A stretch of 64,000 nt of DNA from Ulvibacterium sp965228935 (GCF_965228935.1 NZ_OZ245846.1:2418001-2482000), one strand, 5' to 3'. Shown: positions 41,234 to 50,262, numbered from the stretch's first letter. A program made the numbers and translations. Notes: a model not told the origin generated them from the sequence alone.

Positions 41234-42286
41234 TCAATCTTCTTTTCTAACCACTATCCGAAACGCGTTTTTGGGGTTTTCGATCATGATTTGATCAATT
41301 TCCCTTTCGGTAAACCCATGGATGCGCATGGCCGGAATCAATTCCTTGGGGACTGCCTCAAATTCCCGGATGGGCCCTCCCCGGGGGAAACCATTGCCAT
41401 CGTGGGAAAGCAAGATCCTATGGAGTAGATTTCGGGATTTAAATTGGTCGATAATCTGCAAAAACGTATCAATATTGGAAGTATTTACCCCATCAAGGGA
41501 TATCCAGGCACCTTTTGAAGCGGTTTTCAACAATATGTCAATATCCGATACCTTGTTAGCATGTACCCAAATCCAAGCACTTGAACTTACCTTATATTCC
41601 TCGAGTAACTGAAGTTGTTGATTAACGGCTTCAGGATTATCCCCGGTATGGACGGCCAGGGTAAGTCCCGTGCTTAAATGGGTCAACAGGCCTGCCGTAA
41701 AGAGTTTGATGTCTATTGGGGAAGGTATCCCCTCATCGAACGCAAGCTTTATAAAACCGGGCCTTATATCCGTACCGTCAATACCTTTCCGAAATTCTTC
41801 TATCCATATTTTTGAAATTTCCATGGCATCGGATTCAAAGGCAAATGGCGGAATATAGCGATCATTGGCCGCACCATAGAAACCGGTATTGGTAATCAGT
41901 TGAATCCCCGTGGAATCACTTATCCTTTGTAACAGGTCTACGCGCCTTCCAAAATAGGCCGTAGTACAATCAAAAATAGAGTTAACGCCTAACGACTTCA
42001 GTTTCCTTAAGTAAGGAACCACCTGTTTAAATAGTGCTTCTTCGTTATATTGGGAGGTTTCGCCCTTATCCTTTCCAAAATTGGACATGATATGCTCATG
42101 CGTCAAAGCAAACCCTAACTGCTCAATGGGGATGGGCCCGTTTACCGTTGGGATGGTTTTTTTGGCTTCGTTCAGCTTTGCCTCACGACAAGCAGTTGTG
42201 GTCAAAAGTCCAAGGAAAAGCAGCCATATGCCAAATCTTGGTAGCAGTGCCGAAATGAAAGAAAGGAGTACGGGTTTTAAGGTCAT
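41234..42286 (-). CDS. Phosphotriesterase-family amidohydrolase, lipoprotein
   Basis: 350 residues with a long hydrophobic signal ending LLTTTAC (lipobox Cys33). The amidohydrolase barrel carries the metal site: H63 and H65 in LTHEHI, the lysine that is carbamylated in this family in GFIKLAFDEG, the His residues in AVHTGD and WIWVHAN, and the final metal Asp in LLSHDGN. Members include phosphotriesterases, lactonases and uncharacterised phosphodiesterase-like enzymes, so the substrate is open. The start overlaps the end of the preceding lipoprotein gene by 4 bases. It is the last gene of the minus-strand hydrolase cluster. Confidence 0.88.
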   Translation of the reverse strand: MTLKPVLLSFISALLPRFGIWLLFLGLLTTTACREAKLNEAKKTIPTVNGPIPIEQLGFALTHEHIMSNFGKDKGETSQYNEEALFKQVVPYLRKLKSLGVNSIFDCTTAYFGRRVDLLQRISDSTGIQLITNTGFYGAANDRYIPPFAFESDAMEISKIWIEEFRKGIDGTDIRPGFIKLAFDEGIPSPIDIKLFTAGLLTHLSTGLTLAVHTGDNPEAVNQQLQLLEEYKVSSSAWIWVHANKVSDIDILLKTASKGAWISLDGVNTSNIDTFLQIIDQFKSRNLLHRILLSHDGNGFPRGGPIREFEAVPKELIPAMRIHGFTEREIDQIMIENPKNAFRIVVRKED

Positions 42287-43050
42287 TGGTCTTTGGATTC
42301 AATGGTTTCCAAGAAATCCGAATAGATGCTCTGTACTTTGCCTATTTCATTTTGCCCGGCTATACTCCGTATTTGTGTCAAAAGTTTTTCCTTGGAATCG
42401 CTATCGATAAGATGCCAAATCTTCGCCACATTTTCTGAGAAGGCCCTTGCCAATTCTATCTTGTCCCCAGGTTTGTATTTGACATGACTTTCATGGTTTT
42501 GGAGTGAAGCTTCCAAAATGGTAAGAACACCTCTTTGAAACTGTCTACTGTTGTTCTCCAGATGGTACGCATAATCTACGGATCCCTGTTCGATAGTATC
42601 GTAATAGAGTAGGGTCATATTTGCTACCTCCTCCAAGGTAAGCTTATTCAATTCTATCAGTTCATTACTATAATATTCCTGTTCTTTTTCGGTAGTACCG
42701 TAAATTAAGACCAGCCGCTTTACAATTTTTTGAAAGAAAAAGAAATCCCGAGTCTTGCGCTTGTAGCTTAGGGAATCTCCATTGGCAAGCCGTGGCAATG
42801 CGGAGATGATTCTTTGGAAATACTTCCCGGACTTTTTGCTGTTCAGTTTGGGAAGTGGCAGGGAATCCTTTTCCTTTAACCTTCCCAAGAGTTTGGCCGA
42901 ACCCTCCAATTCGTCATAGGACCATTTTCTTTCGATTTTTGGCAATCCAAAGTCGTAATACTCTTGTAGCGTCTTCGAAAAATCAGGTTCTCTTGTACAG
43001 GAAAATACAACGCTGACAAAAAGTATTGGAACGAACAGTTTCTTTCTCAT
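42283..43050 (-). CDS. Helical lipoprotein of unknown function
   Basis: 255 residues: lipoprotein signal VPILFVSVVFSC (lipobox Cys18) and a charged, largely helical mature protein (for example KRKTRDFFFFQKIVKRL and ELNKLTLEEVANMTLLYYD). No family is recognised. It overlaps the phosphotriesterase-like gene by 4 bases (ATGA), so the two are co-translated and may act together. Confidence 0.72.
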   Translation of the reverse strand: MRKKLFVPILFVSVVFSCTREPDFSKTLQEYYDFGLPKIERKWSYDELEGSAKLLGRLKEKDSLPLPKLNSKKSGKYFQRIISALPRLANGDSLSYKRKTRDFFFFQKIVKRLVLIYGTTEKEQEYYSNELIELNKLTLEEVANMTLLYYDTIEQGSVDYAYHLENNSRQFQRGVLTILEASLQNHESHVKYKPGDKIELARAFSENVAKIWHLIDSDSKEKLLTQIRSIAGQNEIGKVQSIYSDFLETIESKDQ

Positions 43051-43075
43051 AATTTTTGAAATCTCATTTTAGTAG

Positions 43076-43639
43076 CTATTTAACATCGTCCGAGAAATGA
43101 CCACCGTGCTTGCCCTTGGAGAACTTGGCTTTATTGAAATCGGATGATTTTCCCTTGGGGATGGTGAGGCTTTTCCATGTGCTCCCTTTGGCCATTCGCC
43201 CTATATAGGCAATTTGTCCGATATGATAGGCATAGTGGGCCATTTGCCGATTTACGGCCTCAATTAGGGTATGTGCCTGATTTCTTATAAAAATCTCGGT
43301 ATTGAAGTTTTCCGCGTTTACCGAATGCAATGCGGTGAACAGGCACTCCCAACCGTCCTCCCACTTGGTCATCATTTCCGCCTTGGTACGAATAACGGAC
43401 TCGAACTCCAAATCCCGATTCCGCCATTCCTTTTCCCCATCGGAGGTCAGAAAGTCGGTCCAACGCGATTTCATATTGCCCCATAGGTGGTTGACGATGA
43501 TGGCAATGGAATTGGATTCGGCATTGAATTGCCAAAAGAGGTGCTCCTCATCGAGTTGAGCAAACGTACGTTCCCCAACGGACTTATAGTATTCAAACTG
43601 TTTGATGGCGCTTTGTATGTAGTCCAATTCCATAGACAT
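43076..43639 (-). CDS. DinB-like (DUF1572) protein
   Basis: 187-residue four-helix-bundle protein. The DinB-type metal ligands are in place: a His in IAIIVNHLWGNM and the pair in QMAHYAYHIGQIAYIGRM, consistent with an HxxxH-plus-His metal site. Members include thiol-dependent transferases, but DUF1572 proteins are uncharacterised. There is no signal peptide, so it is cytoplasmic, unlike most of its neighbours. The C-terminus is basic and Gly-rich (KFSKGKHGGHFSDD). Confidence 0.82.
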   Translation of the reverse strand: MSMELDYIQSAIKQFEYYKSVGERTFAQLDEEHLFWQFNAESNSIAIIVNHLWGNMKSRWTDFLTSDGEKEWRNRDLEFESVIRTKAEMMTKWEDGWECLFTALHSVNAENFNTEIFIRNQAHTLIEAVNRQMAHYAYHIGQIAYIGRMAKGSTWKSLTIPKGKSSDFNKAKFSKGKHGGHFSDDVK

Positions 43640-43717
43640 CCGGCAAAATTAAAACTTCCTAGTTGAATATGCACCATCCTATCCTCAATGCAAAGAGGAG
43701 ATGTATTCCCTTTCGGA

Positions 43718-44584
43718 TCAGTAGGTCCAGTAGGAAGAACCACAATCGATGTAATGTATCGGGATATCCGTAACAAATTCGCGCATCCAATCGGCACAAA
43801 ATTTCATCCCGCTTGCTTCGGAGTAAATATGCCCGATGAACACAATCGCTTTTTTTCTCCCTTGAGTAACGGCATCCCGTACATACTCATAGGTCTCCCA
43901 TTGGGGCACTTCGCCGGCGACCACCATATCAACCTCCGCTTTCCGCAGCTGCCGAATGTGAGCCGAACTACCGGATGCCCCGGGGACGTACATCACCGTT
44001 GACAGTTGCATTTCCGGGTTCCCTACTACATGAAAACCGTTTTCCGGAAATGTCCGTTTGATGTCCTTTAGCAGCTCCTTTAGAGTGATTTGAGGAAATG
44101 TAAATTTGTACGGATCATCTGTATCCCTTTGTTCTTGCCACCCTAACTTTTCGGCCATCCCGGTAACGATACCATCGGGTTGGATGCGATGGATATAATC
44201 ATGGAACCGCCAGATGACCAATTTATGGTCTTTAATGAATTGTTGTTTTTCCAGGAATACGGAATCCTGTTGAAATGACTCGGTTTCGTCCAGATGATTG
44301 TAATAGGTCGGTTCATGGGTGATGATAAGATTGCAGTTTTTTTCCACGGCCTTTTGCAAGACCTCCATGGTAGCGAACATACAGGAGACCACTCCTGTCA
44401 CCGGAGTTTCGGGATTTCCTTCTATAATTACGTCAACGGTATTAGGTACCTCTTCGGAACCCGTTCTTTTAATTATGGCCTGAGTCAGTTCTTCTGCCGT
44501 TCTTGGCGTTTGGCAGGAAACCATCTGCGCCAAAAGTAGGAAAGAGCAAAGGGTAAGAATACGGAATTGGAAGGATTTTTTCAT
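43718..44584 (-). CDS. Exported Nif3-like dinuclear metal protein
   Basis: 288 residues of the Nif3/YbgI family, which bind two metal ions in a hexameric toroid. The metal motifs are ITHEPTYYNH (HxP-type His near residue 90) and the C-terminal FIGHIYSEASGMKFCADWM with the GHxxSE signature. Unusually for the family it has an N-terminal signal (SFLLLAQMVSCQ), possibly a lipoprotein, so it would act outside the cytoplasm. The family's function is not settled. It lies in the hydrolase cluster, 16 bases from the nucleoside hydrolase gene. Confidence 0.82.
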   Translation of the reverse strand: MKKSFQFRILTLCSFLLLAQMVSCQTPRTAEELTQAIIKRTGSEEVPNTVDVIIEGNPETPVTGVVSCMFATMEVLQKAVEKNCNLIITHEPTYYNHLDETESFQQDSVFLEKQQFIKDHKLVIWRFHDYIHRIQPDGIVTGMAEKLGWQEQRDTDDPYKFTFPQITLKELLKDIKRTFPENGFHVVGNPEMQLSTVMYVPGASGSSAHIRQLRKAEVDMVVAGEVPQWETYEYVRDAVTQGRKKAIVFIGHIYSEASGMKFCADWMREFVTDIPIHYIDCGSSYWTY

Positions 44585-44600
44585 TTTCTGCGATTTTAAT

Positions 44601-45644
44601 TCATGGGTTGTTTCCCCGTTTGGAAATCAGGGTATTCAGCTTATCGGAAAAAAGGGTGTCGATCCCATTTTTTAGGGTTACAAAATTATGGTTTGTGGCA
44701 GTATCGGTTTCGATCCATCCGCATCCTTTGTCAACATCGAAATCCAAGTATCCCTGAGCCGTAACGTTGAAATATTTTTTGGAAGTTTCCACCGCAAAAC
44801 AAACGGCCACCAGATCCCAACTGGGTCGTTGATCGGCCAATGTTTTCTGTTCCACATTCCAGAGCCAGTCACGATAGGCCGTTCGAACGATGTTGCCGCT
44901 GGGCGTATGTATCAATGATTTTCCGGTCATCACTTGGGATCCACCGGAAATAAAGAAAACTGGTTTTGGGAAATGTTTCACCACATACTGGGTATGGGGA
45001 GCCGTACCATTAAAAAAGAAATTCCAGTCCTTGGTGTAATGGCCGTCGGGATTTTTTGCGTTAAGAGCCCCAAGGGCGACCCACCGCTTTATTTTCTTCT
45101 CGGCCAATGCCATTCCGGACAGATTGGAAATACTGTCCGGTTTGGAAACGAGCAGATCGTACAGGGCCTGGGTATGGCCAATAGTAACATATAGCACACT
45201 GTTATCCTTTTGTTCCGCCAATAGCTTACGGAGAAATAGGGTCTGTTCCGGGACATCGGTATTGCGGATTACCCGGTTCCTAAACGCTATGGTATCCTGG
45301 GCCAATTTTTTGGCTTGCATTTTGTCCACGGGATCCCCAAATTCAAGGTCATAATTGGCACCGATAGGGATGCTGTCATTGCCGTAATACCGGTTTATGG
45401 CATCGATAATTCCAACACCATAAGGAACCGCTCCGGAGCTATAGACCACGCCCAAAATTTCCGCCTGCCCGGAATTTGCATATTCGTTCAACAGAGCCAG
45501 CGCCCCGACATCATCGCAGTCCGATCCCATATCGGTATCCAGCAGTATTTTTTTTATGGAAGAGGGTGCAGTCGTTTTGTTCTGACAAAACAAGTTATGG
45601 GCCATTAGAAAAACTAGAAAAAAGCGGATTAGCGAACATATCAT
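44601..45644 (-). CDS. Exported inosine/uridine-preferring nucleoside hydrolase family protein
   Basis: 347 residues with a Sec signal (MICSLIRFFLVFLMAHNLFCQ). The family's calcium-binding DxDxxxDD cluster is at residues 36-45 (DTDMGSDCDDVGAL). A further DWNFFFNGTAPH segment resembles the ribose-binding Asn region. Nucleoside hydrolases split the N-glycosidic bond of ribonucleosides. The secreted location and the neighbouring phosphatase and sulfatase genes suggest scavenging of nucleosides or related glycosides in the periplasm. Confidence 0.88.
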   Translation of the reverse strand: MICSLIRFFLVFLMAHNLFCQNKTTAPSSIKKILLDTDMGSDCDDVGALALLNEYANSGQAEILGVVYSSGAVPYGVGIIDAINRYYGNDSIPIGANYDLEFGDPVDKMQAKKLAQDTIAFRNRVIRNTDVPEQTLFLRKLLAEQKDNSVLYVTIGHTQALYDLLVSKPDSISNLSGMALAEKKIKRWVALGALNAKNPDGHYTKDWNFFFNGTAPHTQYVVKHFPKPVFFISGGSQVMTGKSLIHTPSGNIVRTAYRDWLWNVEQKTLADQRPSWDLVAVCFAVETSKKYFNVTAQGYLDFDVDKGCGWIETDTATNHNFVTLKNGIDTLFSDKLNTLISKRGNNP

Positions 45645-45681
45645 GCTATTAATTTAGGCAATTCCATGAAATGTTAGAGCA

Positions 45682-47109
45682 TTATTTGGCCGGAGTGTAA
45701 TCCATTCCTTTTTTGCTGTTTTCTACGGAATTTAACCAGACTAATAAATCCGACTTTAACTGTTCAGCAATTTTCGGATTTTCCTGAATGACATTTTCCC
45801 TTTCAGATGGATCCCGGATTAAATCGTACAATTCCAGATGTTTCAAATGTTCATCACCGATAAGTTTATATCGGTCCGTTACCCAGGATATTTGCTGGCC
45901 ATAGATAAATCCAATAGGTTTGGGCCTTTGGGACTCCTTGCCTTTCAGTGCCTTTAAAACGCTTGTACCATCCAGGGGCCGTTGATCGGGAAAGGGAATA
46001 TCCAGAATATCTAAAAGGGTGGGCAAATAGTCACTGGTGACCATGGGAAAGTCCACGCGTCTCCCGCCTTCCAAACCGTTTTTCCAAACGACAAAGGCAG
46101 GCACTCGTACACCCCCTTCATGGAGGCTTCTTTTGCGTTCCCGGAAAATACCGGCACTGCCGGGCGTTCCCCGTTCGGGGCCATTATCGCTACAGAAGAA
46201 TAGAATGGTTTCCTTTTCCACACCCGAGGCTTCCAAGGCTTGCCATAATCGTCCCATTTGTTCGTCCAGGGCGGAAATCGTGCCATAATACAATTGTTCG
46301 GCCAGATTCCTTTGGGGATAATAGGCTCGGTGTACACTATCGCTGACCACGGGCAAGTGGGGGGTATGGAACCATAGGGTGGTAAAGAACGGCTTGTTTT
46401 CCTGGAGGGCATTTTCCATAAACGGAAGTACCCTATCCATGATAATACGGGAATCATCGCCCTTTAGATTCCGGGTCTCTCTTTGGTTTTCCCCAGTCCA
46501 ATAGGCGGTACCATAGGCTTGGGCGGAATCCGGATGTTGGATCGCTTTCCAACCATAGCGTTTGCTTTCCCCGGCTTCAAAGGCTCGGGGATAGACCATA
46601 GGATCAAAGGTAGGTACCTTGGATTCGGTACAGAAGTAGCTATCATAACCATGTTGGGTGGGGATGCTGTAATCCACACGGAACTTTTCCTGGCCGCCCC
46701 GGTTGGCATCGGGGACGGATTGGGTCAAGGTACCCAGATGCCATTTGCCAAAATGCCCTGTTGCATAGCCTGCTTTCTTGAGCAATTCGGGAAGGGTGAT
46801 TTCTTCGTTCTTCATATGCCCGGAATTCGCTGTGGGAATGTGCATTCGCAACGGATTTCTTCCCGTAAGTACGCTGGCTCGGGTAGGCGAGCAGACAGGG
46901 GAAGCGGAATAAAACCGATTCAAAATTATCCCTTGGGAAGCTAGGGAATCCAACCAAGGGGTTTTTACTTTAACGCTCCTATTAAATCCTACATCATACC
47001 AGCCCAGGTCATCGGTCATGACCAAGATGATATTGGGTTTTTTAGGGGGTTCCGTACAGGAGGAAATACCTAGGGCAAGAACCCATACTAGTTGTAGTAG
47101 TGTTTTCAT
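45682..47109 (-). CDS. Sulfatase (family S1), lipoprotein
   Basis: 475 residues with a lipoprotein signal LVWVLALGISSC (Cys18). The formylglycine motif is CSPTR (73-77), so it needs modification by an anaerobic or aerobic maturase not seen in the window. The metal and active-site residues are in MTDDLGWYDVG, HFGKWHLG and FCSDNGPE. It resembles arylsulfatase and N-acetylgalactosamine-6-sulfatase type enzymes that act on sulfated polysaccharides; the exact substrate is unknown. It shares the cluster with the nucleoside hydrolase (37-base gap). Confidence 0.9.
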   Translation of the reverse strand: MKTLLQLVWVLALGISSCTEPPKKPNIILVMTDDLGWYDVGFNRSVKVKTPWLDSLASQGIILNRFYSASPVCSPTRASVLTGRNPLRMHIPTANSGHMKNEEITLPELLKKAGYATGHFGKWHLGTLTQSVPDANRGGQEKFRVDYSIPTQHGYDSYFCTESKVPTFDPMVYPRAFEAGESKRYGWKAIQHPDSAQAYGTAYWTGENQRETRNLKGDDSRIIMDRVLPFMENALQENKPFFTTLWFHTPHLPVVSDSVHRAYYPQRNLAEQLYYGTISALDEQMGRLWQALEASGVEKETILFFCSDNGPERGTPGSAGIFRERKRSLHEGGVRVPAFVVWKNGLEGGRRVDFPMVTSDYLPTLLDILDIPFPDQRPLDGTSVLKALKGKESQRPKPIGFIYGQQISWVTDRYKLIGDEHLKHLELYDLIRDPSERENVIQENPKIAEQLKSDLLVWLNSVENSKKGMDYTPAK

Positions 47110-47296
47110 AGCTCTTTTGGTAGCGGAGATTTTGATGATTTATTTTAAGAAGAGCACACTTTACAGATTCATATTCTCCAAATGGAAAATCTGCCGGAAT
47201 AATCCAGCAAATAAGTTTTTAAATATGTGTTTTCTTAAATCTGTATAGACTTGGCAATATCCATTTAATAACTGAAATTCTTTTTGTGTATCCCCC

Positions 47297-48913
47297 CTAG
47301 TCCATAGGAACCGTAATAGGCCAGCCCTCAAACTGGGCCGCGTCCGCGTGGGTTACGTCCACATAGCGGGGCCAGCATTCAAAGGTGGCCGTCCGATCGG
47401 TCTTATTGAAACGGATCAGGCCATAACCCCCACCCCTAGAGGAGCTTTCGGGGTTTACATAGGCCATCATCCGTATCTTGTTGTGAAACCCATCCAGATA
47501 GTTGCCGGTCCAGGGGAGGGAAGTATCCGGGTTGGGATTGGCACCGGGCTTTTCGTCCTCCGGCCACCACCAGCGGCTATAGTAGTCATTAACAATTGCT
47601 GGCACTACAAAGGCCCAAGGGCCATCCCCAAATTCGTCTATGCCTTGTTGGATTACCGTGGCCAAATGCTGGTCACCTGCAATATGTACGGCCCTGGCTT
47701 TTTTGATCAATCGTAAGGCCTTGTTACGTCCGGTCTGGGGCCAGCCGTTACTGTCCAGATCGGCATGGAGGCGATTGTCCAGAGAACCATGGATATGGGC
47801 CCCACCACAGAAACCGGTTTGGGAAAGCACTACCTTTAACGCCTCCGGGTTTTGGTCGCCCCATTCGTCCAAAAATTGTAGCTGGCGATCGCCCAAAAGG
47901 GTAAGTCCGGGGAGATCTATAGAGGTGGGGTCATAGTCCGGATTACGGATATGATCGGGCCGTGGACCTTGTTGCGGGATTTTCCCCTCGGGCCCCGATT
48001 TGAACTTACGATCCTCAATAATGGCAAAATCTACGCCTCCGAGTTCTAAATTCGTATAATACACCCCGATTCCCTGTTCAATGGGCGTGGCGTCATAGGG
48101 ATCCGGTAAATGGGCCGTTTGGCAGCGCTCTACCATTTTTACGTATTCCGGGTGATAGGTATACCCACCATCCGGGCCTCCAGCGGAGGTGGAGACCTTA
48201 CCATTTTCGCCCCATAGGTTGCCCTGCCCCACATCGTGATCATCGGGAATGGCAATACAGGGCCGGTTCCGGAATAGTTCCCTGAACTGTAGGCCGAATT
48301 TTAACCAGGCCGCCGTATGTTCGGTGTGGTCATAGGACTGATCCCCTGCAAAAAATAGGATGTCGGGATCTTGGTGATTGACGTTCCGTACATAATTCTC
48401 GCGCATGCCTCGATCCTTGTTGGAGTTACAGGAAAAGGCGGCGATACTGATCTCTGTTTTGTCTGTTGGATTCTTGCGGACCAATCCCTCAAAAAAGGCT
48501 TTTTCCCCGTGACGGATCCGATATGGGGTATCCTGGGTATCGTCCCAATCGGCTACCCGAAACAGGGCGGACCAACCGATATCGTTTATTTGCTGTTTCT
48601 GGATTTCCGTCCATTTGCCGTCTTTTTGGATTTCCAGGCGTACCTCCCGGGTCTCATCGGGATACAGCGGGTATAACTGGGCCGATAGTTTTAAAATCCC
48701 ATCATGGACGGTATAGATGCCAAAGGCGACCACACTGTCCCGATCTACCTTAAGATCAATTATAGGATTCTTCTCCCGATTCCACCAATCGTTGATGGCC
48801 AGGGTGTCCAGATCGGAAAAGGGTGCCTTTACCGGCGGGACTTGTTCTTTGGATTTCTCGGCACAGGAAAGTACCAAGCAGGCTAGGGTAAGGCTAACGA
48901 GTAATTTATACAT
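47297..48913 (-). CDS. PhoD-like alkaline phosphatase / phosphodiesterase, lipoprotein
   Basis: 538 residues: lipoprotein signal LTLACLVLSC (Cys17), an N-terminal beta domain and a PhoD metallophosphoesterase domain. Metal and active-site segments include DILFFAGDQSYDH, IPDDHDVGQGN and HIAGDQHLATV. PhoD enzymes release phosphate from mono- and diesters in the periplasm. Its GC content is clearly higher than that of its neighbours: four 60-base lines counted by eye gave 53 to 65 percent against 42 to 47 percent in nearby genes, which hints at transfer or a different codon bias. An 187-base AT-rich gap separates it from the sulfatase gene. Confidence 0.85.
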   Translation of the reverse strand: MYKLLVSLTLACLVLSCAEKSKEQVPPVKAPFSDLDTLAINDWWNREKNPIIDLKVDRDSVVAFGIYTVHDGILKLSAQLYPLYPDETREVRLEIQKDGKWTEIQKQQINDIGWSALFRVADWDDTQDTPYRIRHGEKAFFEGLVRKNPTDKTEISIAAFSCNSNKDRGMRENYVRNVNHQDPDILFFAGDQSYDHTEHTAAWLKFGLQFRELFRNRPCIAIPDDHDVGQGNLWGENGKVSTSAGGPDGGYTYHPEYVKMVERCQTAHLPDPYDATPIEQGIGVYYTNLELGGVDFAIIEDRKFKSGPEGKIPQQGPRPDHIRNPDYDPTSIDLPGLTLLGDRQLQFLDEWGDQNPEALKVVLSQTGFCGGAHIHGSLDNRLHADLDSNGWPQTGRNKALRLIKKARAVHIAGDQHLATVIQQGIDEFGDGPWAFVVPAIVNDYYSRWWWPEDEKPGANPNPDTSLPWTGNYLDGFHNKIRMMAYVNPESSSRGGGYGLIRFNKTDRTATFECWPRYVDVTHADAAQFEGWPITVPMD

Positions 48914-48931
48914 TGGTCTTTGTTTTTTGAT

Positions 48932-49672
48932 TTATTGGGTGTTGAATAATTCTTGGGTATACTCTAGGAGTTCTATCCCACCGGAATCTCCATGTCCCGG
49001 AATCACCGTTTGTATATTGGGATAGGCCTTTTTTATTTTTTCCATGGTAGCACTCCATTCCGTTATATTGGCATCTTCGAGGTTTCCCTTGCCCGCACCC
49101 ATGGACTTTACGGCACAGCCTCCAAATAGAAGGGCTTCGCTAGGGATGTAACTTGCGATGTTATCTTGGGTATGGGCTTCCCCAAAAAATCGGTTTATTA
49201 CAATCTGATGACCTACCTTGAGTTCCATCTTGCCCTTAAAACCGATTTTTGGAACCGTATGGCCCTCTTGCTTTGCCAAAACCAAAGTTTGTTGGTTCGC
49301 ATAGGACGGAATACCCAATTTGTGGAATGCCGCCAGGCCACCAACACAATCGTTGTGAAAATGATTGATGACCACGGCGGTCACCCGATGTTTTTTGGTT
49401 TCTGTAATCCATTGGATCAGTTCCCGGGAGACGGCATCATCAATAGGGGTGTCAAAGACAACGGCTTCCCCGGAGTCCATGTAGATTGCCCCGTTGCAGG
49501 CCACCCGACCATATTCGGGTACCTCCAGATATGAAATATGGATAAAGCAGTGTTCCGTTAAAGGGACTATTTTTAAATTTTCGGAACTGTAAGCCGCGGT
49601 TGTTTTTTGTGACCTACCATGGACAAACATCATAACAACGACCAAAAGCCCATAAAAGGTTTTCTTGTACAT
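48932..49672 (-). CDS. Subclass B1 metallo-beta-lactamase-like hydrolase
   Basis: 246 residues with a Sec signal peptide. The zinc ligands match subclass B1: H104, H106 and D108 in NHFHNDCVGGL, H167 in GEAHTQD, C186 in FGGCAVKS and H227 in PGHGDSG. Family members hydrolyse most beta-lactams including carbapenems, and several flavobacteria carry chromosomal B1 enzymes. Whether this one confers resistance is unknown. It is the first gene of the minus-strand cluster, 18 bases ahead of the PhoD gene. Confidence 0.88.
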   Translation of the reverse strand: MYKKTFYGLLVVVMMFVHGRSQKTTAAYSSENLKIVPLTEHCFIHISYLEVPEYGRVACNGAIYMDSGEAVVFDTPIDDAVSRELIQWITETKKHRVTAVVINHFHNDCVGGLAAFHKLGIPSYANQQTLVLAKQEGHTVPKIGFKGKMELKVGHQIVINRFFGEAHTQDNIASYIPSEALLFGGCAVKSMGAGKGNLEDANITEWSATMEKIKKAYPNIQTVIPGHGDSGGIELLEYTQELFNTQ

Positions 49673-49728
49673 TAGAAGAAGAATTTATATCCTATAAATA
49701 TAGATCTTTACCCTTCAATTCGAATGCT

Positions 49729-50106
49729 ATGAAACTTGAAAAACTCATCTTTATTTATAATGCCGATTCCGGACTACGGAACCTCTTGATTGACGGGGCC
49801 CATAAGATTTTAAGTCCGGCCACCTACGAGTGCCACCTTTGCGATATCACCTATGGTGCCTTTACCGAGAATAAGCTGTGGAAAGCGTTTCGAAAAAATT
49901 CCGATCTAGAACTGGAGTTTTTGCATCGGGACGAATTTGCCAAGGTGTATCGATCAAAATTCGGCTACAAGTTTACGTTCCCCATTGTCCTGGCTTTGGT
50001 AGACCAAAATCTGGAGGTTTTTATAAAGACAGAGGAATTGAATGCGTTGGAGGATGCAAGGGCATTAATTGGCTTGATTGAAGAGCGAAAAAATGTGTTT
50101 TTGTAA
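49729..50106 (+). CDS. Conserved hypothetical protein with CHLC motif
   Basis: 125 residues, no signal peptide. MKLEKLIFIYNADSG at the start is a beta strand followed by a loop, and CHLC (around residues 36-39, TYECHLCDITYGAF) could bind a metal or form a disulphide. FTFPIVLALVDQNLEVFIKTEELN suggests an alpha/beta fold. Similar proteins in flavobacteria are sometimes labelled GTPase, but no nucleotide-binding motif is visible here. It stands alone, divergent from the metallo-beta-lactamase gene. Confidence 0.72.
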   Translation: MKLEKLIFIYNADSGLRNLLIDGAHKILSPATYECHLCDITYGAFTENKLWKAFRKNSDLELEFLHRDEFAKVYRSKFGYKFTFPIVLALVDQNLEVFIKTEELNALEDARALIGLIEERKNVFL

Positions 50107-50169
50107 AATCTCAATTACCAATAAACCATGGGCAGTGATCGACATTCAGTAATAAGTAATTAGCCAAAG

Positions 50170-50256
50170 ATGTGACGCTGAGCGCTCGCCTGAAAGACAT
50201 CGTCGGACAGGAAGTCGAAGCGCCAAATCCCAAAATTCAAATTCCAAAACTCAACA
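50170..50256. repeat. Degenerate intergenic repeat element
   Basis: GTGACGCTGAGCGC and, about 35 bases on, AAGTCGAAGCGCC look like two ends of a REP-type element (tgagcg / gtcgaagcg), followed by an A/C-rich stretch (AAATCCCAAAATTCAAATTC, 50224-50243) that is the inverse-strand relative of the T/G-rich element at about 4347-4373. No gene is seen in this 156-base gap. Confidence 0.45.
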
Positions 50257-50262
50257 CTTCTT

